The position numbers and the translations under genes are program-made. From assembly GCF_954871325.1 (NCBI RefSeq), contig NC_088776.1, forward strand, positions 36,814,508 through 36,878,507: 64,000 nucleotides of DNA. The letters are read 5' to 3'. This DNA comes from Gordionus sp. m RMFG-2023. Lineage: Eukaryota; Nematomorpha; Gordioida; Chordodea; Parachordodidae. Under the pieces are notes generated by a model. It saw only the letters and a program-made list of their open reading frames with translations. It had not been told where the DNA came from and ran no database searches. Below are positions 1 to 10,254 of the stretch, piece by piece. Position 1 is the first letter of the stretch, and each line of letters opens with the position of its first letter.

Positions 1-1215
1 AATGTACCATAGGAAAGTGACAATTGTCATAATCGTCATTTTTAAATTTTTTTTAAGGCAAGTGGGTAAAAATATATTTTGTAAACATGTTAAATTAACA
101 TTTCAATGAGGATGTACCATAGGAAAGTGACAATTATCATAATCGTCATTTTTAAACTTTTTTGAATTTTTTTAAGGCAACACAATTTTTTAGTGATGAA
201 AAACCTTGAAAAAATTAAAATAGCCATGTTGATAATTTATTTGGAATATTTTGAAGAAAATGGTTGAAATATAAATTATAAACTAGTTAATTAAAATTTC
301 AATAAAAGCCATAGAAAAGTGATAAAAGTAATAATTATTTTTTAAACTCTATTTAATCAAATAGTAAAAATCTTATTATTTTTACCCATTTGCCTTAAAA
401 AAATTGAAAAAAGTTCAAAAATGACGATTATGACAATTGTCACTTTCAAGGTACATCTTCGAAATTTTAATTTAATATGTTTACCAAATATATTTTTACC
501 CCTTTGCCTTAAAAAATTGAAAAAAAATTCAAAAATGACGATTATGACAATTGTCACTTTCCTATGGTATATCTTCACTGAAATTTAAATTTAACATGTT
601 TACAAAATATATTTTTACCCATTTACTTTAAAAAAACTCAAAAAAGTTCAAAAATGACGATTTTGACAATTGTCACTTTCCTATGGTACATCTTTACTTA
701 AATTTAAATTTAGCATCTTTACAAAATATATTTTTACCCATTTGTCTAAAAAAATTGAAAAAAGTTCAAAAATGACGATTATGACAATTGTCACTTTTTT
801 ATGGTACATCTTCACTGAAATTTAAATTTAACATGTTTACAAAATATATTTTTACCCATTTGCCATAAAAAAATTGAAAAAAGTTCAAAAATTACGATTA
901 TGACAATTGTCACTGTACATCTCCACTGAAATTTAAATTTAACATGTTTACAAAATATATTTTTACCTATTGTCTAAAAAATAAACAAAAAATTTTAAAA
1001 ATGACGATTATGACAAATGTCACTTTCCTTAAGGTACATCTTCAATGAAATTTTAATTTAACATGTTTACAAAATATATTTTTACCCATTTGTTTTAAAA
1101 AAATATAAAAATGTTCTAAAATGACGAGACAATTGTCACTTTCCTATGGTACATCTTCATTGAAATTTTATTTTAACATGTTTGCAAAATTTATTTTTAC
1201 ACATTGGCCTTAAAA
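1..1215. repeat. ~117-bp satellite array with an orientation switch
   Basis: Two units at 1-180 read in one orientation. After a degenerate spacer, about seven more units (380-1215) read as the reverse complement. Each unit carries the palindrome TGACAATTGTCA next to ATGACGATTA and a CCTATGGTACATC segment, separated by A/T-rich DNA with TTTTTACCCATTTGCC. In the second block the palindrome recurs at about 431, 545, 664, 782, 901, 1011 and 1128, which gives spacings of 110-119 bp. Short open frames here are only translations of the repeat. The array probably continues beyond the left edge of the window. Confidence 0.85.
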
Positions 1216-1524
1216 AAATAAACTTCAAGTCTAAGTCGAAAATTACAACCAAGCTCCAAGTCTGAGTCGAAAAAAACAACCTAACTTCAAGTTTGAGTCG
1301 AAAAAAACGACCCAAACTTCAAGTCTGAGTCGAAAAATACGACCCATATTTTGGGTTGAGGTCGTTTTTTTCGGCTTGGACTCAGGTCGAGGTCGAAAAA
1401 AAGGACCCATATTTTGGGTCGAGGTCGTTTTTTTCGGCTTGAACTCGGGTCGAGGTCGAAAAAACGACCCAAAATTTGGGTCAGCTCTGTTCGAGCCGAC
1501 TCGGCTAAGCCGATTAACAACACT
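1216..1524. repeat. Non-autonomous repeat rich in GTCG-T-run units, TAGTGTTGTTAA-type end
   Basis: The segment repeats AGTCGAAAAAAACGACC-like blocks and their complements (GGTCGTTTTTTTCGG), so it can fold on itself. It ends at 1524 with CCGATTAACAACACTA, the inverse of the TAGTGTTGTTAAACGG end seen on several other short elements in this window. It is probably a member of that MITE-like family with an expanded interior. No protein is supported. Confidence 0.55.
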
Positions 1525-1537
1525 ACATGGAACTCAA

Positions 1538-2474
1538 TAGTGAAGGTCAGGGTCAAGTCTTTGGTCCGGACTGGACCGATACCCTCAGACCGGACCGGAC
1601 CACGGTCCTTAAAAAAAAGATCGATCCAGACCGTGGTCCTAAATAAAAAGATTGGTCCTGGACCGGTCTTTTTATTTGTTTAAAAAACATATTTTTTTAA
1701 CCTAATTTGATTTGTTTTATCATTTTATTAAATATAAGAGTATTATATAAACAATAAAATTTATCCAATGGTATTGAAGAAAATGATTTTGTGCTTGTAG
1801 AGGGCATATTAAAATTAAGAGTAGATTGTGTTTTTTGAGATATTTTCATTTTCATCATTAGAAGTATATATTTTATGTTTTATCAGATGTCTGCTTAAGG
1901 TACCTAATTATTTTATATAGAATAAGGTTAAGTAATTTTTACAATAAATTATACAGACACTTTCTTTAAAAAAAATAGAACTAGATAATAACTAAAATAT
2001 TTTAATAATATTATTGCTTATTTTGATTAATTTATTGCTTAAAAAATTATAAACAATTATTTTGTTACTAGGTGATGACGATACATTAAATTTGGTACTG
2101 CAGTGAACACATACTCTTTGTTTTTATTGGGACTATAAGTAAAATGTTTCTTGGACAAACTTATGGTTTTCATATTGTAAAATAAAAATTAACAAAATCT
2201 AAAATGACTCCTCTAGAAAAATATCCTAAAATATATATATACAAAAAAATTATATTAATTGTATAGTAAAGCAAACTTAAACAATAATAAAAGACCGGTC
2301 CGGACCGCGGTCTGGACCGTAAAATATAAAAAGACCGGTCCGGACCACGGTCTGGACCGTAAAATATAAAAAGACCGGTCCGGACCACGGTCCTCAAGAA
2401 AAAGATTGGTCCGACAATCGGTCCGGTCCGATCCCGGTCTAAGACCGATAGGACCAGACCGTTGACCTTCACTA
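1538..2474. mobile_element. Non-autonomous hAT-like element with GGTCCGG-rich ends
   Basis: The termini are inverted repeats (TAGTGAAGGTCA at the left, TGACCTTCACTA at the right). They are flanked by a perfect 8-bp direct duplication GAACTCAA at 1530-1537 and 2475-2482, the duplication size typical of hAT. Subterminal blocks at both ends repeat GGACCGGACCACGGTCC-like palindromes, and the middle is plain AT-rich DNA. No transposase is present, so it must have been moved by an enzyme made elsewhere. Confidence 0.75.
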
Positions 2475-2477
2475 GAA

Positions 2478-2590
2478 CTCAATGACATATAATAATACCT
2501 AGACTGACAATTCATTCATTAAAATGTATTTTTAAGCATGTATCAATTGAAATCAGCTGGAGACACCACACCATGTTAATTACAACTATG
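2478..2590. mobile_element. End of a CAATGACATATAATAATACC-type MITE
   Basis: The sequence CAATGACATATAATAATACC followed by CTAGAC and ATTCATTCATTAAAA matches the terminal repeats of the complete element at 29266-29563. Its first bases overlap the target duplication of the 1538-2474 element, so that element landed at this end. The opposite end was not found. From about 2600 to 3352 I see only AT-rich DNA with short simple repeats. Confidence 0.5.
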
Positions 2591-4254
2591 ATAATTTGTC
2601 TTTACCAAATATTTAAATTTTTAATATAATCAAGAAGCATTATTCACTCATTATCAAATTCTTATAACATTAATAATTGAACGTTATTTGCACATCCGAT
2701 TTCATCATTATGGTGATAATCAAAATAGAAAATCTAATATCAATATTCATCAGAAATTGATCAAAACAATTTTATTTAATGACCAAAACGATTTTATTTA
2801 ATGACCAATAAATAAATTTATATATTGTGACTGAATTAAGATTAATTTATTTAATTTTAATATTGTTAGATTTATATCATGACCATATATTTTTAAATGT
2901 TGATATTATATTTTGTTAGGAATATATATTATTTTTAGTTTTATATTGTGACTGTATACTTTTAAATATTGATATTTATTATTAAAAATAAACATAAATA
3001 ATACAAACAAGGAATGATAAAAACATTAAAAATAATAAATAATATAAAACTAATTGGGAAAATAAATACCAGAGATAAGATTATACAGGGGAATAGATAT
3101 CGTAATAAAAGTAAAAATGTTTTAAATTTTCTCCATAACTAGGATAGGGTTGCTAAATGGGTTAAATAGTTAATAAGGTCCGATTAGTAAAACTCCTTCA
3201 AATATTAAATTTATAAGTATTTTATTTCTTTAATTATAATAAATAATATCAAAATTATTTTAAATTGGCCCTTAGAAAATTAAGCAAAATAACTATGTAA
3301 AGTTTACTAATATAGATGATGTAATGATACGAGTTTTCTAAATATAAAAATGAAACCATAAAGTTTTCTAAGATAAATGATTGTTCATTTTATTTTAAAT
3401 TAATAATTTAATTTTATATTATATATTTTAAAATTTTACATTTTCTTTATCAAACTAAAAAATCAGGTTTATATAACAATTTTCATATTAATATATCAAA
3501 ATTTATATAAAAAAAATCAATCTACACAATTTATAAAAAAATCAATTTATATCAACATAAAGAAAACAATTTAAAGGTTCGTATTAATCGGTCATATCAA
3601 CATTCCACCCTTTAAAAAAAATGATCTCCATTCAGGTTTTTATTGCATGTGAATCTTATCGTGCAGTCTGTCATAGTCTTGGAAAATGATATTTATTTTG
3701 GTTGTTCATATGATTGTTCAAGTCGTTCATAAGTCATTGTAGTCGTTGGCTTGATTCTATCACGTTGGTTTGTAAATATCGTTCTGAGTACGCTGGCTCG
3801 TCGTCAAGCTCCGTCGTTATCATTGTCAATTTTACAAAATTGTTATTATCACCAATTGTAAAATTATCATTATTAAATAGGATTTCGGAATATATGAATA
3901 ATTAGAGAATCAATCAAATTTGGATGTTAGAATAATAAAAGGATGATAAATCAACAAGATTGTTAGATAGCGTTTTTTTTATATTTTATAAATATCTTCA
4001 ATTGTAGCGTTTTAATAATTTTTTATTAATATTAAATTTTAATTATTTTTATTTTAAATTTTACTCCTTTGTTTTTCAATATAAATAACTTTTTAATATC
4101 ATAAATTATCTTTAATTTGTTCTTTCTAAAAAGAATTTTATTTCGCCTTCCATATTTAATATATGATTTCCATATCATATTCTTAAAAACTTTTTTAATT
4201 GTTTTACATTTCACAGTTTTATTTAATTTTTTATCAATTATACAAGTTTTTATT

Positions 4255-4386
4255 TCATTATTTTCTTTAATGATTATTTCCTTATTTTCTTTAAAGTTTA
4301 TTTCCTTATTTTCTTTAAAGTTTATTTCCTTATTTTCTTTAAAGTTTATTTCCTTATTTTCTTTAAAGTTTATTTCCTTATTTTCT
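4255..4386. repeat. 24-bp minisatellite inside the LTR-type fossil
   Basis: About five tandem copies of a 24-bp unit containing CCTTATTTTCTTTAAAG lie next to the left end of the inserted hAT. Because 24 is a multiple of three, the repeat stays open in one - strand frame as an eight-residue repeat (KENKEINF). The copies near the edges have drifted and the central ones are almost identical. Confidence 0.85.
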
Positions 4387-4444
4387 ATAATCACAAATGT
4401 TTCAAATTTTATTATATAATTTATTTCTTTTAGTTTATAAGAAT

Positions 4445-7162
4445 CAGGATTGTGCATTTGACCGGTCAAATACAATTCGGTCAATTGACCGATATTTGAC
4501 CGGTCAAATATGGTCAAATATGGTTAAATTCAAATAAATGTTTTTTACACCAATATTAACTTTATTTTGCATTTATATAATATTATAATAAATCTAGGTA
4601 TAATAATAAATATCATAATATTTTTTAATTCATTCTATAGTCAATGTTTCACCCTCCGTGGCAGAGTCTTGTTCCGATTCATATTCAATGTCATTATTTT
4701 CTTTAATATTTTTAATCAATCTTAAATTATGATACACTAATTTTCTTGCTGTAGAAGCCTTTAATCTATTTCTGTTTTTCGTGTGTGCCCCAAACCGACC
4801 AATTTCTTTCAGAAGAAGAAGTCGAACTAGGAAATGTTAAAATATCAGCGACTTCTCTTAATGGGCAAGGTGGGCATAATTCATTCCACCAACTTGAGGC
4901 CGAAATTTGATTGTTTCTTATGGAAGTTACAACTTTCGACATATTATGGCTATTAAATATACCGCTTTTGCTTCTGAAATTTACTATATTACTCAAAATA
5001 TTTTGATTATCACCACCTTGTAAAATACCCAATTCTTGTATTATATTACATGCTTCATCAAATTCAGTATTAGTAAGATGCTCCCCTTGATATTGGGGGT
5101 CCAATAAATAAGCAGCATTGTGAGCACATGTATTTAGATCAGTTTTTCTCTTTTCAAATATAACCTTTATGTGTTTTTCCAAATTAAGCATCTCGTTTTT
5201 TAATTGGGCCAAAGTACATTTATCATCTTGCACTTTCAACAATGAGGTAGCTAAAGGTTGGAGTATAACTAAAAATTTTAAATTTTTCGTCCAAAATTCT
5301 TCGTTTAATATATTATTGGTAATTTCTATGGGACAAATATCACAAACAGCTTCTTCAACAACTGATGCTTTTAGAGCTTTCTTGCATATTTGAATTTGCT
5401 CCATACATTTTATTGACGATGCCCATCTTGTTTGGCTAATTGTACTTAATGTAGATGGTATGCCATGAAGATTTTTATTACGGGGAAATAATGCAGCTGG
5501 TATGTGTTTATTCTTAAAAATTTTTTTAATTATTGAAATATGGTCACTGAAGGCGTTCAATCGTTCAAAATCGTGAAAGAATAACTGCAATGTATGCGCT
5601 GCACAACCATAACATTGTATATGATATGAATAGATTCAGATTTTAGAATTCTCCAGGCTGCTTTCATTTTTGCGGCATTATCTGTAACTAAAGAATATAC
5701 TTTTACCGGATTCAATTCATGAATTACATTTTTAAATTCCTGGGCAATATAATCTGCCGTATGGCGATTTTCCTCAGTATTTAGAAATTTGTAGAACACT
5801 GGAACAGGCGTCATCACCATAAAATTAATAATACTCTCGTTTCTAATGTTTCTCCAGTCATCTGATACAATTGATAAGTAAGGAGCTTTATCTATTATAT
5901 CTGCAACTCTCACCTCCATATCACCTGACGCTTTGTCTAGAAGATATCCAGCCAGCTGCCTTCTCCTGGGTAATGTGTAAATAGGACGTATTTTTTTAAA
6001 AAATTCTTGGATGTAGGGATTTTCAGTGATGTGGAAAGGTAAATTGCTCGCATATACAGCCTTTGCAAACAATTGATCCAGCTCATTTTTTTCTTTGGGA
6101 TTAATTCTATCTATGAAACCGGTTATACAAGATTGAGATTTATATTTAATCGCCTTGCTTGTAGATTGATTAGAAATAATGGAATCAAATTCTCCTGAGT
6201 CACAAGACAAAATATTGTTCATTTGATAATCATTCTCACTAATTTCACCCAATTCTTTATTAGAGTTAGACTTAGATTACATTTGTGATATTTTTTGTAG
6301 AGGTTGATATTTTGGAATTTGAATAAAAATTTTCCTTAATTATAACAGGGCACATAGTACAGCTGCTTAATAAATGTTTGACCATTCTATCAACGTGGGT
6401 GATATAGGACATCTTGCAAAACTTGCACTCCGCTTTAACTGATTTACCATCGCGTACTTCTTGAAAATGTTTCCAAACATGATGCTTTGGTTTGACCATA
6501 ATCCCTAATATATTGAAATTTAACAAAAAATGATTTTGATTATTGTAAAGTTAATCAATCTTAACTATTTTATAATTATCGACCAATTATTCCAATAATT
6601 TCTTAATATTATAAATATAATATAATATATATAACTTTTTACCAGAATTGAATAATATTCCGTAAATCTGACCAGAACAATTAAAGAAAATTAATTTTAA
6701 AAACCAAATATAGCAAGTGTAAGTAAAACAAATGAGAATTAATATAATTTATACTCGGCTAAATATTAAATAAAATTTAAATTTATTAAAAAATAAGAAT
6801 GAAAAAATTATACTATGATTATAATAAATCGGGTATTTTTATTTTTTTTAAGAAAAATGAATTGAAAAAAATAAAGAAGGCGAGAAACGGCAATGATTAG
6901 GCAAAAAAATAACTAAAAATATTACTATATTTAGAAAAATTACATATTTATATTTTAACAATAAAAAAATTCTTTTGTTTTTAACAATTCATGATACAAA
7001 TAATTTTTTAAATAATTGTAACCTAATAAGATTGATAAACATGCTTTTAATGCATACTAATTAATTATATCAAAATATTTATTCGCCATTAATATTTTAG
7101 AGTATTTGACCGTATTTGACCGGTCAAATACCTCCGGTCAATTGACCGACATGCCAACCCTG
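4445..7162 (-). mobile_element. BED-finger hAT transposon with TIRs and near-perfect 8-bp TSD
   Basis: The right end on the - strand reads CAGGGTTGGCATGTCGGTCA and the left end reads CAGGATTGTGCATTTGACCG. Both are followed by clusters of TTGACCGGTCAA palindromes that probably bind the transposase. The flanks are ATAAGAAT (4437-4444) and ATAAAAAT (7163-7170), an 8-bp target duplication with one mismatch. One transposase gene on the - strand fills the interior. The element sits inside the LTR-type fossil at 3353-8168 and so is younger than it. Confidence 0.85.
4637..6526 (-). pseudogene. hAT transposase, BED zinc finger, three frameshifts
   Basis: The frame begins near 6499-6526 with a BED-type finger (VWKHF, then C-x2-C and a later H and C). 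It continues into an RNase H-like core with acidic residues in LSIVSDDWRN and SLVTDNAAKMKAAW. The GCAAHTLQL motif lies near 5610, and the carboxyl end holds the hAT dimerisation region (SSERNWSVWG, then NRNRLKAS and RKLVYHNLRL) before a stop near 4637. Single-base shifts near 6280, 5620 and 4780 break an otherwise continuous frame of roughly 620 residues, and I saw no internal stops besides these. The low damage suggests recent loss of activity. The product would have cut and pasted its own element in the nucleus. Confidence 0.8.
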
Positions 7163-8224
7163 ATAAAAATCTCTTTCCTTATTTTTCAATTTTTTTATGC
7201 TAAAAGATTTATAATTATAATGATAATTTCTGTTATATTAACGTGTTTCTTTATCTAATTTTCTATTTTTATAATAATTCTCATTAGATATACTAAAATT
7301 TTTATTAGAACAATTTTCTTTTATTTCTGTAGCCGATTTATAATTACATAAACACTTTAATGTATATAATGTTTCATCAAAACTTGAATCTAACTCTCTT
7401 GGAAACACTGCTTTCATGACTAAATATAATTCTTCTGGTAAATTACCTATTAAGCTTAGAGTATTCTTACTATCATAAAATTTTAAATAATCTTCTAACT
7501 TGTCAATGGACTTTGTTTTATTATTATTATCCTATATAGGTATATTCATAATTTAGAGAAAAATTATTAAAATTTTTTAATTATTCTTCACTTTTTCAAA
7601 TAAATCATTTCTTACGTGTTTTTAGAATGATATAAATATTACATTCCAGAACTTTTTTTATCTAGTTATCTATGTTCCAGTAGCTAAAATCATAGTCTGT
7701 GGATTTTCGAATATTTTGTAAGTCATTATAGCCCAATTTTATTTAGTTCATCTAATTTGATATATACCTCATCTGGTAGTCTTCTCGTAAAGGAACCTGC
7801 TTTTTCAATGTCCGAGATCTGAGTGTCCTTGAAGATGTCTTCGAATCTACTCAAAAAAAAATCGCCATTGCCTGCGTATAACATTATTATTGGGAATCTG
7901 TTTCATATTTATTTATTTACGATTTCCTCGAATATGTAGCGGAGCTGCCACCATAAAGTATTCTAAAATAAAGATTGTTCATTTTATTTTAAATTAATAA
8001 TTTAATTTTATATTATATATTTTAAAATTTTACATTTTCTTTATCAAACTAAAAAATCAGGTTTAAAAACAATTTTCATATTAATATATCAAAATTTATA
8101 TAAAAAAAATCAATTTATATCAACATAAAAAAAACAATTTAAAGGTTAGTATTAATCGCATATCAACACTATGGTACTTTATTAAATACTACATCTATAT
8201 TATAATTTTCCGATGTCCTCACTA

Positions 8225-8275
8225 CGTCATCGTGACGTCATGTCATCTCTAAGTCATGTCATCGGTAGGTATTTA
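8225..8275. other. Cluster of TGACGTCA-like palindromes
   Basis: The stretch contains CTACGTCATCGTGACGTCATGT and two further GTCATGTCATC copies. TGACGTCA is the consensus of the cAMP-response element bound by bZIP factors in animals. No promoter or gene is seen beside it, so it may simply be a short tandem repeat of GTCATC. Confidence 0.3.
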
Positions 8276-8494
8276 TTTTTATTTTTTTTATTTGTTGATT
8301 TTATTTATTAATTTTATACAAACAGATGATCCTATAACTTAAGTTTTCTATGCAACTGTAGGAGGCCTGTCAAAGTAAACATTATTTACAAAATATTACA
8401 AATTATTAATATTTTATATAGAAATTCAATTTAACTTGTACGTCAGATATTTTTTCTCCATAACTTTATTTTTGGAGTTATCTCCAATAAGATT

Positions 8495-9500
8495 TTATCC
8501 TTTTGTCTTTTTTTGATTATCCCTTTTTTGTCTATCTTGGGCAACAAGTATATTTTCTTTTGCCCTTTTCCATACGACTGATAGGCTCATTATTCTTTCT
8601 AATAATTCACTCTCTTCAAAGTAATTCTCAATATTATTATTGATTTCCTTAACAATATCTGGCTCAATTTTCGAATTTCTGATGGCAGCTTTGCGTTCCG
8701 ACCATACATCATATAAAATGGGGTGAATCCTGTAGATTTGTGGACACTGGTTTGCATTGCAAATAATACCCCCAGAAGAACCATAGGCCATAGTGTTTGA
8801 TCATCACTCAAAACCTTTAACATCAAGTTTTGAATAGTACGATTATTCATTACTGTCAACCCATTAGCTTGAGGATGATATGCACTGCAAATGCATTGCT
8901 CCGTCCCTGTCATTTTATGTAATCTCGTGGCCATTTCATTCACAAACTCTCTTAATCATTGATTTGTATCTATATTGTATAAAATCAAAAGTTTATAAAT
9001 TATCATAAATGCACATTTTTTAACCGATATATATTTATATAATTTGATTTACAGTTGTGCAGCCATGGCGGCAAATCAGACCATAAATAAATTTACAAGT
9101 CTCTTCAGCTGTCTTTGACTTCATAGGTTCTGCCTCAACCCATTTTGTGAAATACTCAGAGGCAACTGCAATACATGTGTAGCCTTCTTCTGAAGTGGGC
9201 AGGCTGCAAAGATCAATTCCTATTTGAGCCTATGGAAGAGGTGGTACATCTATTGGATTCAAAGTAGAAGAAATTTTAGAAAATCTTGTATTGGCCTTCT
9301 GACATCTATCACATGATTTTATAAAATCAATAGTGTCTTGAAATAATTTTGGCCATCAATATCTATAAACACAAACAAATTAACACCATAATAAATACCT
9401 TTCAGAGAGTTCAAGTTGAGTTTTATTAATGCCTAGGTGGGCACCATTAGCTTTAGATTTTAGGGATATATCTGATCCTTGGTGAATAATAGATATTACC
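8495..9500 (-). mobile_element. Fossil Ty3/gypsy-type integrase fragment
   Basis: On the - strand the order is a zinc-binding CDRCQKAN motif (about 9290), a catalytic-core start with an IGIDLCSLP-like stretch (about 9210), the AYHPQANG motif (about 8880) and the VHKSTGFTPFYMMYGR block (about 8710). This is the integrase order of Ty3/gypsy elements and of cellular genes derived from them. The fragment is broken, with several breaks, and no LTR could be paired with it. It lies upstream, on the same strand, of the LTR-type element at 3353-8168 but outside its end repeats, so it may belong to a different insertion. Confidence 0.7.
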
Positions 9501-10254
9501 CTGTTTCTCTGTTTCATCCATTATTACTAAAGCTAATATATAAATAGAAATTATTATTTTGTGATCACATCATTTACCTTCTTTATTCTTTTTTTTTCTA
9601 TAAAGAATATCTTCTATAACAATAAAATTGTTTGCCGTACATCTAAAATTACTTTTTTTACCTGGATCATTTTTAAGGAGTAAAGGATATTTTTTACTAG
9701 ATATTCTTTTATTGTTTGATATTTATCTGTTATTGCTTGATAAAATTTATAATTATTAATCTAAATGTACCAACAGTGGCGTAGACAAGGGGAAGGGGGG
9801 GGGGGGGGGGTCGACCCCCCCACCCACCCCCCCCCATGGAAAAAAAATTTTTTTTTTTTATTATTATTTTTTTATTGCGAATAATTATATTTAAAAAACG
9901 GTTTCAATTTAGAGAAATAAGATAATATATTATATATAATACAATATGAATATGAATATCACAATGAAATATATTTATAAAAAAAGGAGTTTTAAATTTA
10001 AATGATCACATCGTTTAAAAATATATATAAATTATATGAACTAAAATATTAAATAACAATAAAAGAATAAAGATATATTGTATGTAAATAATTTCTAGCA
10101 TAGTTAAATTTATTAAATAACAATAAAGATATTTTGTAAATATTTTCTGGCTTGGCATAGTTAAATTAGATATTTATAAATTTAATTATTAAATATATAT
10201 TTTTAAACTATATAGATAGTTTGTAAATTTTAATTTTTTATAATTTTTAAATAT

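Larger units (their letters stand above)
3353..8168 (-). mobile_element. Fossil LTR-type element, gag-like interior, split by a hAT
   Basis: Two direct repeats of about 215-250 bp, at 3353-3603 and 7953-8168, match closely over most of their length. Read on the - strand each begins TGTTGATATG, as an LTR would. Just inside the upstream copy lies TGGTGGCAGC, which resembles a primer-binding site of Ty3/gypsy-type elements. The interior at about 7165-7560 on the - strand has gag-like character; no polymerase was seen between the repeats. A hAT element (4445-7162) is inserted in the interior. The element is broken, with several breaks, and is old enough that its end repeats differ by small insertions. 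It may be a gag-only, non-autonomous type. Confidence 0.5.

Noticed and set aside
1-1215. CRISPR-like array
   Set aside because: Units are contiguous ~117-bp satellites with an orientation switch; there are no constant short repeats separated by unique spacers, and the DNA is eukaryotic.
2170-2515. Overlapping - strand frames rich in DRTGP repeats
   Set aside because: They translate the GGTCCGG palindromes of the 1538-2474 element.
4032-4517. A 161-codon - strand open frame with repeated KENKEINF
   Set aside because: It spans the hAT end, the 24-bp minisatellite and AT-rich DNA; it is a composite of repeat translations, not a gene.
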